64,000 nt of DNA from Ignavibacteriota bacterium. GTDB lineage: Bacteria > Bacteroidota > Ignavibacteria > SZUA-365. Below are positions 8,504 through 18,733 of this stretch, piece after piece. Within the stretch, counting starts at the first letter, position 1; each line of letters begins with the position of its first letter. The position numbers and the translations under genes are program-made. The stretch spans positions 248,001 through 312,000 of the forward strand of contig JACRFB010000040.1 in assembly GCA_016218045.1 (NCBI GenBank), given 5' to 3'. Below the pieces are notes generated by a model, which worked only from the letters and a program-made list of their open reading frames with translations, was not told the origin of the DNA and ran no database searches.

Positions 8504-11377
8504 TTACATGTACGATTCGATCGGCGGGCAGGTACAGACCACGTTCCTGTCGCCGTACGAGTTGTTTACACGGCCGACTGCGGGCCAGAATTTGTTGATG
8601 CGGACGTAGGGTAGAGGATAGACTGCCCGCTCGCGCGAATACGAATGCGGCCAGTTGTCTCCCGTCGCGGCGTGCGCGGTATGCGGAGCATTTTTCAACG
8701 GATTGTCGTGTTCGCCGAGTTTCCCGTCAAGCACGTCCTGTATCTCGCCGCGGATCGCAATGAGGGCCTCCGCGAAACGGTCGAGCTCGGCTTTGGATTC
8801 GCTTTCCGTGGGTTCGATCATCAGCGTGCCCGCGACCGGGAACGACACCGTCGGCGCGTGGAAGTTATAATCCATGAGACGCTTCGCCACATCCTCGGCT
8901 TCGATATGCGCGTCCTTGAAGGGGCGCAGATCCAGGATGAATTCATGCGCCACGCGGCCGTTGGATCCCACGTAGAGAATCGGGTAGTGGTTCTCGAGCC
9001 GGGCCTTGAGATAGTTGGCGTTCAGGATTGCAAACTTCGACGAATCGGTCAGGCCTCGCGCACCGAGCATACGGATGTATGCGTAGGAAATGAGAAGGAT
9101 GCTGGCGCTTCCCCACGGAGCCGATGAGATGGCGGTGATCGACTTCTCTCCGCCAGTGCTGACGACGGGATTACCCGGGAGATACGGCGCGAGATGCGGC
9201 GCGACGCAGATCGGGCCCATGCCCGGTCCACCGCCGCCGTGTGGAATCGCGAAGGTCTTGTGCAGGTTGATGTGACATACGTCGGCACCGATGGCCGCGG
9301 GACTGGTGAGGCCGACCTGCGCGTTCATGTTTGCGCCGTCCATGTACACCTGTCCGCCGTGTTCATGGATGATGGAACAGACTTCGCGGATGGTCTCTTC
9401 GAATACGCCGTGTGTCGACGGATACGTCACCATCAGGGCCATGAGCTGCGCGCTGTGCTCCGAGGCCTTTGCCCGCAGGTCCGCGATGTCGATGTTCCCC
9501 ATCGCGTCGCAGGCCACCACCACCACCTTGCATCCCGCCATGACGGCGCTTGCCGGATTTGTCCCATGCGCTGAAGCGGGGATGAGTGTCACATCGCGCT
9601 GCGTTTCACCCCGGCCATGCTGATAGGCGCGGATGACCATCAGTCCGGCATACTCACCCTGCGCGCCCGAGTTCGGCTGCAGTGAACATGCGGTGAATCC
9701 GGTGATGCGGCATAACGCGTCTTCGAGTCCGCGGAATATTTCGGCGTAGCCCTCTGCCTGTTCTTCAGGCGCGAAGGGATGCATGGCCGAAAACGCGGGC
9801 CATGTGATGGGAATAAGCTCGGTTGTTGCGTTCAGCTTCATCGTGCAGGAACCGAGAGGAATCATCGAATGCGCGAGCGATAGATCCTTGTTCTCGAGGC
9901 GCTTGATATAGCGCAGCAGTTCCGTCTCCGAATGATTCATGTTGAAGATCGGGTGCGTCAGAAATTCGCTCGAGCGGCCGTGAGGCGCGGGATACGTTGT
10001 GTCGACGCCTTCGAATACGTCGGCGGACTTTGCATCCGAACCCTTCAACCCCGCAAACAGCGATAGCACGAGCTGAATTTCGCGGACTCCCGTCGTCTCA
10101 TCGACTGCGATTCCGACGTCGCCGTTCTCGAAGTAGCGGAAATTCACCTGCGCGGCTTCGGCGCGGGCACGCAGCAGCGCCGCATCCGGAACACGCACGC
10201 GCAGCGTGTCGAAGAACAGCGTGTTGCGCTGTTCAAAACCGAGGCGCACAAGGCCGTGGTCGATCGCGCAGGCGGCCGCATGAATGTTGCCTGCTATGCG
10301 GCGCAGCCCCTGCGGACCGTGATACACGGCATACATGCCGGCCATCACTGCAAGAAGCGCCTGAGCGGTGCAGATATTCGATGTCGCCTTGTCGCGTTTG
10401 ATGTGCTGCTCGCGGGTCTGCAGTGTCATGCGGAACGCGGGATGTTCCTGCGCGTCCACCGACACACCTATGATGCGCCCGGGCATCATGCGGATGTATT
10501 CCTGCTTTGTCGCAAAAAAGGCCGCGTGCGGTCCGCCGTATCCCATGGGCACACCGAAGCGCTGTGCGCTTCCAACCACCACATCAGCGCCGAATTCACC
10601 CGGAGGCGTCAGGTGCACGAGACTCATCATGTCCGCCGCCACCACAACCTGAATGCCCTGCGCGTGCGCGGCATCGATGAAGGCGCGATAGTCGATCACC
10701 TGGCCGTCCTGCGCGGGGTACTGCACCAATGCGCCGAAGAACGAGGCGTCGAGCTGCGCATCGGCGTGGTTTCCCACCACGATTTCGAATCCGAGCGGGA
10801 GGGCGCGGGTCTTCAGCACGTCGAGCGTCTGCGGGTACACCGTGTCCGACACAAAAAACTTCATGCTCCCTGCGCGGTCCGATTTCCTGTGCACAATACC
10901 CGCGACCATGATCATCGCCTCGCCAGCAGCCGTGCCCTCGTCGAGCAACGAGGCGTTCGCGACCGCCATGCCTGTCAGGTCGGTCACGAGCGTCTGGAAA
11001 TTGAGCATCGCCTCAAGGCGGCCCTGTGCAATCTCGGCCTGATAAGGGGTGTACTGCGTGTACCAGCCCGGATTCTCGAGGATATTCCGAAGAATGACCG
11101 TCGGCGTGTAGGTGCCGTAATAGCCCATACCAATAAAGGATGTGTAGGTCTTGTTTTTAGAAGCTACCGCCGCGAGTTCGTGCAGCAGTTCCTGCTCGCT
11201 CAATCCTTCGGAGAGGGGGAGCGGATCGCCGAGGCGAATGCTCTGCGGTACTGTTTCCTCGATCAGCGCGTCGAGGTTCGGCACACCCAGCAGGGCGAGC
11301 ATGTCGCGCTCTTCCTGCACGCTGGGACCGAGATGGCGCACGTCAAACGTTTCATCGATGATGCGGGTCGTATTCAT
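8504..11377 (-). CDS. gcvP: Glycine dehydrogenase (decarboxylating), P protein
   Basis: A 957-residue, full-length single-chain P protein of the glycine cleavage system. It decarboxylates glycine with PLP and transfers the aminomethyl group to lipoyl-GcvH. The PLP lysine sits in [18 protein letters not shown] (~Lys706). Other family blocks include GYYGTYTP near the N-terminus, [11 protein letters not shown] and [13 protein letters not shown]. The ATG at 11377 gives the N-terminus [20 protein letters not shown] longer in-frame start at 11431 is unlikely. Genes for GcvT and GcvH are not in the window. An intrinsic terminator follows. Confidence 0.96.
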   Translation of the reverse strand: MNTTRIIDETFDVRHLGPSVQEERDMLALLGVPNLDALIEETVPQSIRLGDPLPLSEGLSEQELLHELAAVASKNKTYTSFIGMGYYGTYTPTVILRNILENPGWYTQYTPYQAEIAQGRLEAMLNFQTLVTDLTGMAVANASLLDEGTAAGEAMIMVAGIVHRKSDRAGSMKFFVSDTVYPQTLDVLKTRALPLGFEIVVGNHADAQLDASFFGALVQYPAQDGQVIDYRAFIDAAHAQGIQVVVAADMMSLVHLTPPGEFGADVVVGSAQRFGVPMGYGGPHAAFFATKQEYIRMMPGRIIGVSVDAQEHPAFRMTLQTREQHIKRDKATSNICTAQALLAVMAGMYAVYHGPQGLRRIAGNIHAAACAIDHGLVRLGFEQRNTLFFDTLRVRVPDAALLRARAEAAQVNFRYFENGDVGIAVDETTGVREIQLVLSLFAGLKGSDAKSADVFEGVDTTYPAPHGRSSEFLTHPIFNMNHSETELLRYIKRLENKDLSLAHSMIPLGSCTMKLNATTELIPITWPAFSAMHPFAPEEQAEGYAEIFRGLEDALCRITGFTACSLQPNSGAQGEYAGLMVIRAYQHGRGETQRDVTLIPASAHGTNPASAVMAGCKVVVVACDAMGNIDIADLRAKASEHSAQLMALMVTYPSTHGVFEETIREVCSIIHEHGGQVYMDGANMNAQVGLTSPAAIGADVCHINLHKTFAIPHGGGGPGMGPICVAPHLAPYLPGNPVVSTGGEKSITAISSAPWGSASILLISYAYIRMLGARGLTDSSKFAILNANYLKARLENHYPILYVGSNGRVAHEFILDLRPFKDAHIEAEDVAKRLMDYNFHAPTVSFPVAGTLMIEPTESESKAELDRFAEALIAIRGEIQDVLDGKLGEHDNPLKNAPHTAHAATGDNWPHSYSRERAVYPLPYVRINKFWPAVGRVNNSYGDRNVVCTCPPIESYM

Positions 11378-11487
11378 GGCGGGCTTTCGGGTTGGTGAAG
11401 AGGGCTCCCGGTGCCCTGGCTTCGGGGCCATGGTCCGGGCAGGTGCTGTACGGGGATGACGGGGATGGATGTGTGCGGGATGCGGTG

Positions 11488-12309
11488 CTATGAAGCGCCT
11501 GGCGCTTCAGGGACGGTGAGAAATTCAAGGGCCTTGGCCGCGGCCTTTTGTTCCGCCGCTTTCTTGCTGCCACCGGCGCCTATGCCGACAGGGACGCCGT
11601 TTACCTGCACTTCAACGGTAAAAATGGGGCTGTGATCGGGCCCGCTCTCGTCGATGGTCACGTAGCGGGGAATGCCCATGCCGCGGGCCTGCGCGAATTC
11701 GAGCAGACGGCTTTTGTAGTTGTCGTCGGTTGTGAGGCGCGAGCTTGGGAACTGCGAGAGAAGCTGATCCTCGATGAACGTCTTTGCCGCCTTGTAGCCG
11801 CCGTCGAGATAAATGGCGGCGACAAACGCTTCAACGGCATCCACCAGAATCGAGTCGCTTCCGGAGCGGATCGATTGATGCGCGCTCGGACTCATGAGGA
11901 GGAAGTCCTCGAACTCGAGCCGACGCGCGCACTCCGAGAGCGCCGTCCTGCTGACAACACGCGCCCGGAGTTTCGACAGTTCCCCTTCCTCCGCATCGGG
12001 AAAGAGGTTGTAGAGATGCTCGGCCACCACGAGATTCAGAATCGCATCGCCGAGAAATTCCATGCGCTCGTTCGACTTTGTGATGCTCGGCGGGCACAAC
12101 TGCAGATACGACCGGTGGACGATCGCCTGGATGAAATACTTCTCGTGCCGCACATGGTACCCGGTGCGGCGTGTAAATTCCGCGCTGTCGAAATCGACAG
12201 TCGCGGTCAGCGCAACGCGTCCTTCCTCCTCCTGTTGCGAGGGCGGGACAACAGGTGTTTTTCGCGAGGTGCTGCGTGGTGCGAGGAGGATCTTCAGCAG
12301 GCGGAACAT
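11488..12309 (-). CDS. rnc: Ribonuclease III
   Basis: A 273-residue endoribonuclease for double-stranded RNA, used in rRNA and mRNA processing. The catalytic signature [12 protein letters not shown] (80-91) and the second acidic site [15 protein letters not shown] are present. A double-stranded RNA-binding domain occupies ~200-270 ([19 protein letters not shown], then [16 protein letters not shown]). The first ~40 residues are a basic/Glu-rich extension beyond the usual start. It follows fabF by 20 bp, the widespread fabF-rnc arrangement, and probably shares the lipid operon transcript. Confidence 0.95.
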   Translation of the reverse strand: MFRLLKILLAPRSTSRKTPVVPPSQQEEEGRVALTATVDFDSAEFTRRTGYHVRHEKYFIQAIVHRSYLQLCPPSITKSNERMEFLGDAILNLVVAEHLYNLFPDAEEGELSKLRARVVSRTALSECARRLEFEDFLLMSPSAHQSIRSGSDSILVDAVEAFVAAIYLDGGYKAAKTFIEDQLLSQFPSSRLTTDDNYKSRLLEFAQARGMGIPRYVTIDESGPDHSPIFTVEVQVNGVPVGIGAGGSKKAAEQKAAAKALEFLTVPEAPGAS

Positions 12310-12329
12310 ACAGGAAGGTGGTCAACCCC

Positions 12330-13577
12330 TCATGCGCCGTTGTACTTCTTGAGGACTATCGACGTGTTGTGTCCGCCGAAGCCGAAGGTGTTTGTGACGG
12401 CCGCGTTCACCACATGGTCGATGGCGGCGCCGGGCACGTAATCGAGATCGCAGTCCGGATCGGGTGTGATCTGATTGAGCGTCGCATGCACTTTGTTCTG
12501 CTGCACCATGAGCGCTGTGGCGATAACCTCGACACCGCCGGCGGCGCCAAGCAGGTGACCGATCATAGATTTGGTGGAGTTGACCTTCAACTTCGACGCG
12601 TGGCTGCCGAAGACCGACTTGATGGCGGCCGTCTCGTTCCTGTCGTTATACGGTGTCGACGTGCCATGCGCGTTCACGAGATCGATTTCCTCGGGCTGCA
12701 TGCCGGCGTCCTTTATTGCCAGCTTCATCGAACGCACGGCGCCTTCGCCGCCCGGAGCCGGTTCCGTGATGTGGTATGCGTCGCCGGTGAAACCGATGCC
12801 GCACAACTCGCAGATGATGTTGGCGCCGCGCGCGAGCGCGTGTTCGAGTTCCTCGAGGATCACGATGCCCGAGCCCTCGCCCATGACAAAACCGTCACGG
12901 TCCTTGTCGAAGGGACGGCTCGCGGTCGCAGGATCGTCGTTGCGTGTCGACAGAGCCCGCATTGCGCCGAACCCGCCGAGGCCCATCGGGGTGATCGCCG
13001 CTTCGGCGCCGCCCGTGACCATGACGTCGGCCATGTCGCGCTCGATGAGCATGTACGCATCACCAATCGCGTGCGAGGCGGTGGCACAGGCCGAGACCGT
13101 GCCGTAATTCGGACCTTTATATCCGAACATGATCGAAATGTATCCGGCCGCGATGTCGGTGATCAGCATCGGGACGAAAAACGGGCTGATCTGGCGCGGA
13201 CCACTCTCGTGAAAGAGCTTCTGCTGCTGGAAATTAGTCCACATTCCTCCGATACCGGACCCGACCACGACGCCGGCGCGATCCTTGTCGACGCCTCCTG
13301 TGTCAAGACCGGCGGACGCAACCGCCTGAACGGCGGACGCTACTGCGTAATGTGTGAACGGATCCATCCGCTGCGCCATCTTGCGGTCGAAAAACGTCGT
13401 CGGATCGAAGTTCTTCACTTCGGCGGCGATGTTGGTGCGGTAGGCGGACGTGTCGAATCGAGTGATGGGCCCGACTCCACTGGCGCCGGCGAGGAGATTG
13501 TTCCAATACTCCTCAACGGTGTTGCCCAGGGGATTGATGGTTCCCATGCCCGTAATAACGACGCGGCGCTTCTTCAT
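12330..13577 (-). CDS. fabF: Beta-ketoacyl-ACP synthase II
   Basis: A 415-residue thiolase-fold condensing enzyme for fatty acid elongation. The catalytic triad is visible: Cys164 in VSACATASHA, His in NAHGTSTP and His in GHLLGAAGG. The ATG at 13577 has GGAGG 6 bp upstream and matches the family N-terminus MKKRRVVITGMG. It sits between acpP and rnc in the fab cluster. Confidence 0.97.
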   Translation of the reverse strand: MKKRRVVITGMGTINPLGNTVEEYWNNLLAGASGVGPITRFDTSAYRTNIAAEVKNFDPTTFFDRKMAQRMDPFTHYAVASAVQAVASAGLDTGGVDKDRAGVVVGSGIGGMWTNFQQQKLFHESGPRQISPFFVPMLITDIAAGYISIMFGYKGPNYGTVSACATASHAIGDAYMLIERDMADVMVTGGAEAAITPMGLGGFGAMRALSTRNDDPATASRPFDKDRDGFVMGEGSGIVILEELEHALARGANIICELCGIGFTGDAYHITEPAPGGEGAVRSMKLAIKDAGMQPEEIDLVNAHGTSTPYNDRNETAAIKSVFGSHASKLKVNSTKSMIGHLLGAAGGVEVIATALMVQQNKVHATLNQITPDPDCDLDYVPGAAIDHVVNAAVTNTFGFGGHNTSIVLKKYNGA

Positions 13578-13662
13578 GTACAACCTCCAAATGGTGTGGT
13601 GCCCCGGGTCCTTGCCGGAGCGGAGTGGGGTGCGGCCGCGCGAACGCCGGCCGCATCTCGAA

Positions 13663-13902
13663 TCAGGACACGTGGGTGGTGATGTATTTGACGGCGTCGC
13701 CGACGGTGGTGATCTTTTCGGCATCCTCATCCGCGATGGTGAGATTGAATGCCTTCTCGAGTTCCATCACCAGTTCCACTGTGTCGAGGGAGTCCGCGCC
13801 GAGGTCGTTCGTGAACGACGCGCTCTCTGTGATCTGGCTCTCTTCGACGCCGAGTTTGCTGACGATGATCTGTTTGACTTTTTGGACGAGCTCTTCGGAC
13901 AT
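13663..13902 (-). CDS. acpP: Acyl carrier protein
   Basis: A 79-residue acidic protein. Ser38 in GADSLDTVE is the site for 4'-phosphopantetheine. Start ATG at 13902 has GGAG 7 bp upstream. It carries growing acyl chains for the surrounding Fab enzymes; fabG lies 68 bp upstream and fabF 85 bp downstream. Confidence 0.97.
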   Translation of the reverse strand: MSEELVQKVKQIIVSKLGVEESQITESASFTNDLGADSLDTVELVMELEKAFNLTIADEDAEKITTVGDAVKYITTHVS

Positions 13903-13970
13903 GGGAAAACTCCGATTGAAGGGTGGGACAGAAAAGTATGTGTTTTGAGAGAACGAGCGATGTGAGGCCC

Positions 13971-14717
13971 TTACATCACCATGCCGCCATCGACGCAAAG
14001 GACCTGTCCAGTAATATACGCAGATTTTTCGGAAGCGAGGAATGCGGCGGCTCCCGCGACATCGGCGGGTGTCCCGCCTCGTTTGAGCGGGATAACAGTC
14101 ATAAACGCTGCGCGCTGCTCCTCGCTGAGCACCGCGGTCATCTCGGTTTCGATGTATCCGGGGGCGATGGCGTTGACGGTGATGTTGCGGCCTGCGAGTT
14201 CCTTCGCGATCGATTTCGTGAACCCGATCAGGCCCGCCTTCGATGCGGAATAATTCGACTGCCCGGCATTGCCCATCACGCCGACGACGGAACTGATGTT
14301 CACAATGCGGCCGAAACGCTGGCGCATCATGATACGCGAGGCCGCGCGTGTCATGAGAAATGCGCCCTTCAGGTTCACGGTGAGCACGGCGTCCCAGTCG
14401 TCGTCGGTCATGCGCATGAGCAGCTTGTCGCGCGTAATGCCCGCATTGTTGATGAGCACGTCGATGCGGCCAAGTGATGCCGCGACTGCATCGACCGCGG
14501 CGTCAACAGCAGCGGCGTCGGTGATATCCACCGCGCGGCCCTCCGCCGTGCGGCCCATGGCCTGCACTTCGGCGAGAAACGTCTCGAAATCCGGCGGGAA
14601 GGCGCGGTCGAAGATCACGATGTTTGCGCCTTGAACGGCAAATTCCCTCGCTATTTCGCGGCCGATGCCACGCGCGCCGCCGGTGATCAGTGCGATTTTA
14701 TTTTCGAACGGAAGCAT
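13971..14717 (-). CDS. fabG: 3-oxoacyl-ACP reductase
   Basis: A 248-residue short-chain dehydrogenase/reductase reducing beta-ketoacyl-ACP with NADPH. Motifs: TGGARGIG (12-19) for cofactor binding, NNAG, and the catalytic Ser...YSASK. The C-terminal block [14 protein letters not shown] is typical of FabG. The ATG at 14717 has GAGGAG upstream. It follows fabD by 29 bp. Confidence 0.96.
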   Translation of the reverse strand: MLPFENKIALITGGARGIGREIAREFAVQGANIVIFDRAFPPDFETFLAEVQAMGRTAEGRAVDITDAAAVDAAVDAVAASLGRIDVLINNAGITRDKLLMRMTDDDWDAVLTVNLKGAFLMTRAASRIMMRQRFGRIVNISSVVGVMGNAGQSNYSASKAGLIGFTKSIAKELAGRNITVNAIAPGYIETEMTAVLSEEQRAAFMTVIPLKRGGTPADVAGAAAFLASEKSAYITGQVLCVDGGMVM

Positions 14718-14746
14718 GTGGCTCTCCTCTTGCAGATGACGTCGGT

Positions 14747-15646
14747 TTAATGCAGATCGGCGGCTGTGCCGATGCACAGGCACTCGGCGTCGGGTTCAAT
14801 GCGCTTCAACAGCCCCTGAAGAACGTTGCCCGGACCCACTTCACGGAAATGGGTCACGCCGTCGCGCAGCATGTTACGCATGCTTGCCTCCCACAGCACC
14901 GGACTCGTGATCTGTCGGAAGAGCATTTCGCGCACAGTGGCCGCATCGTGTACCGCTTCGCCCGTAACGTTGGTATACACCGGGAAAGTGGGATCACTGA
15001 CGGGCGTGGCCGCGAGCGTTTCCCCGATTTCGTCCTGTGCAAACTGCATCAGCGGGGAATGGAACGCTCCGCTGACCGGGAGCTTCTTTGCCAGCCGGAC
15101 ACCCCGCGCCTTGAGAAGCTCGATCGCCTTGTCGACTCCTTCGACACTGCCCGAAATGACGATCTGGCCTGGCGAATTGAAGTTGGCAGTCTGAACAATA
15201 CCCGCGGCCGCGGCTTCCGTGCAACACTGTTCCACAAGTTCGGGTTCCGCGCCGATGACTGCAGCCATCGCGCCGGGCGACCGCACACCGGCTTCCTGCA
15301 TGAGTTCACCACGCCTCTTCACGAGACGGAGCCCGTCCTCGAAGGTAAGAGCACCGGCGGCGACAAGCGCCGAATATTCGCCGAGTGAATGACCGGCCGC
15401 GGCGTCGGCCTTCGCGCCGAGCAGACGCGTCACCACGACGCTATGTGTGAAAATCGCCGGCTGCGTGTACTTGGTCTGCTTGAGCACGTCTTCCGGACCC
15501 TCGAAGCAAATCCGCGAGAGATCGTCGCCCATGATGTCGTTTGCGATGTTAAAGAGCTCGCGGGCTGCGGGATACGCTTCGACAAGATCCTTCGCCATGC
15601 CCACAAATTGTGACGCCTGTCCGGGGAATAGAAACGCGGTCTTCAT
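14747..15646 (-). CDS. fabD: Malonyl-CoA:ACP transacylase
   Basis: A 299-residue acyltransferase. GQASQ (9-13) forms the oxyanion loop, and GHSLGEYSAL carries the nucleophile Ser87. GAFHSPLM supplies the catalytic histidine. It loads malonyl groups onto ACP. The start ATG at 15646 is 10 bp after fabH. Confidence 0.96.
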   Translation of the reverse strand: MKTAFLFPGQASQFVGMAKDLVEAYPAARELFNIANDIMGDDLSRICFEGPEDVLKQTKYTQPAIFTHSVVVTRLLGAKADAAAGHSLGEYSALVAAGALTFEDGLRLVKRRGELMQEAGVRSPGAMAAVIGAEPELVEQCCTEAAAAGIVQTANFNSPGQIVISGSVEGVDKAIELLKARGVRLAKKLPVSGAFHSPLMQFAQDEIGETLAATPVSDPTFPVYTNVTGEAVHDAATVREMLFRQITSPVLWEASMRNMLRDGVTHFREVGPGNVLQGLLKRIEPDAECLCIGTAADLH

Positions 15647-15656
15647 CGTACGCCCC

Positions 15657-16643
15657 TTAGATCGACCAGCGGACGTATGCGCCGCCCCAGGTGTACCCCG
15701 CGCCGAAGGCAGCGAGAACGAGGCGGTCACCACGCTTGAGTGAACCGTTGCCGTAGTATTCGGCCAGACAGCTTGGGATCGTTGCTGCGGTGGTGTTTCC
15801 GTATCGGTCGATATTCACCATCACCTTGTCCATACCGATGCCCATGCGCTCGGCAGTGGCCTGAATGATGCGCATGTTCGCCTGATGCGGCACCAGCCAC
15901 GCGACGTCTTCGCTGGAGAGGTTGTTCCGTTTCATGATTTCGACCGAGACGTCGGCCATGCCCACGACTGCGACTTTGAAAACGGCCTTTCCGTCCTGGT
16001 AGATGTAATGCCAGCCCTTGTCCACCGTTTCGTGCGTCGCGGGATTGCGGCTTCCGCCGCCCTTCATGTGCAGCGCGTCCTCGCCGCTCCCGTCCATATA
16101 ATTCACCCAGTCAACGATGCCATAGCCCGGTTCGTCGCCCGGCTCGAGCAGCACTGCCGCACCGCCGTCTCCAAACAGGATAACGGTATTGCGATCGTTT
16201 CTATCGGCGATGGCGGTCATTTTATCCGCGCCGATCACCAGCACCTTTTTGTACGTGCCCGCCTGAATAAACTGCGATCCCGTTGCGAGGGCATAGAGGA
16301 ATCCCGAGCAGGCGCCGCTGAGGTCGAAACCCCACGCGTTTTTTGCTCCGATTTTGTTCTGGATCAGAGCGGCCGTGCTGGGGAAGAACATGTCGGGTGT
16401 GACGGTCGCGACGACGATCAGGTCCACTTCTTCCGGACCGATCCCGCGCATTGCGAGGGCGCGACGGGCGGCCTCGGCGCCGAGATCTGATGTAGCGCCG
16501 TCGAGAAGGGCGCGCCGTTCGCGGATGCCTGTGCGCGACAGTATCCACTCGTCGGTGGTATCGAGATACGACACAAAATGCGCGTTGTCGTAAACAGTAT
16601 CGGGCGCGTAATGGCCGATGGCGGTGATGTTGACGGTCTTCAT
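15657..16643 (-). CDS. fabH: Beta-ketoacyl-ACP synthase III
   Basis: A 328-residue enzyme initiating fatty acid synthesis from acyl-CoA and malonyl-ACP. Catalytic Cys112 is in [11 protein letters not shown], His in [11 protein letters not shown] and Asn in [10 protein letters not shown]. The ATG at 16643 starts [15 protein letters not shown]. It lies 24 bp after plsX. Confidence 0.97.
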   Translation of the reverse strand: MKTVNITAIGHYAPDTVYDNAHFVSYLDTTDEWILSRTGIRERRALLDGATSDLGAEAARRALAMRGIGPEEVDLIVVATVTPDMFFPSTAALIQNKIGAKNAWGFDLSGACSGFLYALATGSQFIQAGTYKKVLVIGADKMTAIADRNDRNTVILFGDGGAAVLLEPGDEPGYGIVDWVNYMDGSGEDALHMKGGGSRNPATHETVDKGWHYIYQDGKAVFKVAVVGMADVSVEIMKRNNLSSEDVAWLVPHQANMRIIQATAERMGIGMDKVMVNIDRYGNTTAATIPSCLAEYYGNGSLKRGDRLVLAAFGAGYTWGGAYVRWSI

Positions 16644-16667
16644 ATGGTCTTTCTATGTGCGTGTTGG

Positions 16668-17687
16668 TTAGGCAGCGGGAGGGAGCGTCGCCATTGCCTC
16701 AGCGATGCGCTCGTTCACGCGCCGGTCAATCATTTCTTTGGCTTTGAGAATCATGTGTTTGATGGCGCGGGGAGACGAACTGCCATGCCCGATGATGCTC
16801 ACACCGTTCACTCCGAGCAGCGGCACGCCACCGTGTTCCTGATAATCCCACTCCTTCATCATGGCGCGCATGGGGCTGCGCAGCAGTCCCAGCGAGAGCT
16901 TCGCGACGAGTCCCCGTTGGGCGAGTTCTGTGAACTTCGCCTTCAGGAATCCGGGAATCGATTCGGCAAACTTGAGAATGATGTTGCCTGTGAATCCGTC
17001 GCAGACGACTACGTCCACCGTGCCTTTGAGAATGTCTCGTCCTTCGACGTTGCCGGCGAAACGCAGCGGAGCATTCTTCAGCAGCTTGTAGGCCTCGATA
17101 GTCGCTTCGTTGCCCTTGCCCTCCTCCTCGCCCACGTTGAGGAGCCCGACGCTCGGGTTCTCGACTCCGCGCAGCAGTTCCGTCAACACGGCGCCCATGA
17201 CACCGAATTGTGCAAGATGATGCGGTTTGGAATCGACGTTGGCGCCCGCGTCGATGACAAGTGTCCAGCCCTTCTGCGAAGGAAGGAACGTCCCAATGGT
17301 CGGACGTGCAACACCGGGCAGCCGCCCGAGAATCAGAGTGGACGCGGCCATGACAGCGCCGGTATTCCCCGCGCTGATGAAACCATGAACTTCCCCGGCC
17401 TTGTGCGCTTCAAGAGCACGCACGATCGAGGAATCGCGCTTGCTCTTCAGGGCTGTAGTGGCGCTCTCCCCCATTCCGATCGTTTCCCGTGTGTGTACAA
17501 CGGTTATCCCTTCGGGAAGAGGACCGGCGGGAAGGAAGGGCTGGATACGTTGCTCGTCGCCAAAAAGTACGACGCCGAAATCGCAGCGCGGATCGGCGAC
17601 GCATTCGAGCGCGCCGCGCACGGCCGCTTCGGGCGCGAAGTCGCCGCCCATGGCGTCGACGGCAATCTTGACCGGAGAAACGCTCAC
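16668..17687 (-). CDS. plsX: Phosphate acyltransferase PlsX
   Basis: A 339-residue soluble enzyme converting acyl-ACP to acyl-phosphate for phospholipid synthesis. The family start KIAVDAMGGDFAP is followed by ISAGNTGAVMA, VIDAGANVDSKP and VVCDGFTGNIILK. Translation starts at a GTG (17687); no clear Shine-Dalgarno is visible. It lies 78 bp downstream of rpmF in the usual yceD-rpmF-plsX-fab order. Confidence 0.96.
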   Translation of the reverse strand: MSVSPVKIAVDAMGGDFAPEAAVRGALECVADPRCDFGVVLFGDEQRIQPFLPAGPLPEGITVVHTRETIGMGESATTALKSKRDSSIVRALEAHKAGEVHGFISAGNTGAVMAASTLILGRLPGVARPTIGTFLPSQKGWTLVIDAGANVDSKPHHLAQFGVMGAVLTELLRGVENPSVGLLNVGEEEGKGNEATIEAYKLLKNAPLRFAGNVEGRDILKGTVDVVVCDGFTGNIILKFAESIPGFLKAKFTELAQRGLVAKLSLGLLRSPMRAMMKEWDYQEHGGVPLLGVNGVSIIGHGSSSPRAIKHMILKAKEMIDRRVNERIAEAMATLPPAA

Positions 17688-17765
17688 GCGGGATGTATCC
17701 GGCGCATCAACCGCAACACGCGCGGCGTTGAAGCCGCGCCCTATGCGGTAATTGCGCGCGAAACC

Positions 17766-17945
17766 TTAGGCCTTGGGTGAAACGATGGAACGGCCGTTGT
17801 AGTATCCGCAGTTCGGACACACGCGGTGCTGGAGTTTCGCCTCGCCGCAATTCGAGCAGGTGCTCACTGAGGGGGCCTCTGCCTTGTAATGCGTGCGGCG
17901 TTTCCGCGAACGCGTCTTCGAGTGGCGATGGGTTGGATTCGGCAT
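17766..17945 (-). CDS. rpmF: 50S ribosomal protein L32
   Basis: A 59-residue basic ribosomal protein with the family start MPNPTHRHSKTRSRKRRTH. It has a zinc ribbon with CSNC and CPNC pairs, the zinc-binding (C+) form. The ATG at 17945 follows yceD by 28 bp, the conserved yceD-rpmF pairing. Confidence 0.96.
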   Translation of the reverse strand: MPNPTHRHSKTRSRKRRTHYKAEAPSVSTCSNCGEAKLQHRVCPNCGYYNGRSIVSPKA

Positions 17946-17973
17946 GGTGTTGGATCCTTGGTGTATGGTTGCG

Positions 17974-18516
17974 TTATGTCGTTTCGTTTCGAAGTTTTTG
18001 CAGGGCTTCCCAGCGGGGATCGATCTTGTCTGCCCCCGAATCCAGATGCTCCTCCGGTATCGTGACAGGGCAGCTCGGATTCCCGTCCGCATCCTCTTCG
18101 TGAATGCGGCGCATCGGTATCGCGAGCAGTGCGAAGTCTCGCACATCGGCCGATATGTCGATTACGGGCTGGTTTGGATCGATAATGCGCACGTCTTCTT
18201 CGTCCAATTCGCGGGCGGACGATAATTCGCGTGCGTAGAAAAGAGAAAATTCACCGGCAAAGGGAATCCGGACCGGCTCGAGACAACGGTCGCACGGGAA
18301 CGTTGCGCCTGAAGAGAGTGCGACGCGCAGTATGAGCTGCGCATGTGTTTTGTCCATCACCGCATGTACGACGACTTCCTCGTTGTACTCGGCGGGCAGA
18401 CCAATCTCGTCAGGACGAGCCGTAATGTCGAACGTATGTTCGCCATCGGCCAGACCCGAGATACGGATGGGAATATGGTAATCTGTCTGTTTCACTGTCA
18501 CAGAACACTCAAGCAA
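17974..18516 (-). CDS. yceD: YceD/DUF177 family protein (23S rRNA accumulation factor)
   Basis: About 180 residues with the DUF177 hallmarks: a central CDRCLEPV cysteine pair, then LDEEDVRIID and a late DFALLAIPM block with a downstream cysteine. In other bacteria YceD homologues affect 23S rRNA accumulation, and the gene almost always precedes rpmF, as here. The frame opens at a TTG (18516). GTG codons at 18501 and 18495 are alternative starts; the one at 18501 has GAG ~6 bp upstream. The start is therefore uncertain by up to 7 codons. Confidence 0.88.
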   Translation of the reverse strand: MLECSVTVKQTDYHIPIRISGLADGEHTFDITARPDEIGLPAEYNEEVVVHAVMDKTHAQLILRVALSSGATFPCDRCLEPVRIPFAGEFSLFYARELSSARELDEEDVRIIDPNQPVIDISADVRDFALLAIPMRRIHEEDADGNPSCPVTIPEEHLDSGADKIDPRWEALQKLRNETT

Positions 18517-18733
18517 GTAAATCTAGGGAAAAGGGTCAAGGAAAACAAGAACGGTATGTCGGTGCTCTTCCAGGTTTGTTTTCCGGCCCGAACGGCGGAT
18601 ATTGGCGCGTTGCGCACACAGTGCCTGCCGCGCGTCACGCGCCAACCCGTTTCGACGTACGGCCGTTCCCGAAAAATTCGCCGGCAACGCTGCTTTGAAC
18701 GGCTTTCCGCATCAATCCGCCCGTATCCCGAAA

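Noticed and set aside
10256-11398. 380-residue open frame on the plus strand inside gcvP
   Set aside because: Antisense to conserved GcvP and without any recognisable motif or ribosome site.
11378-11487. Possible glycine riboswitch before gcvP
   Set aside because: Only 110 bp between rnc and gcvP and no recognisable conserved core of a glycine aptamer.
12255-13682. 475-residue open frame opposite fabF
   Set aside because: Shadow of fabF; spans the fabF-rnc gap and the acpP leader with no family features.
16578-17780. 400-residue open frame opposite plsX
   Set aside because: Shadow frame over conserved PlsX and the fabH start.
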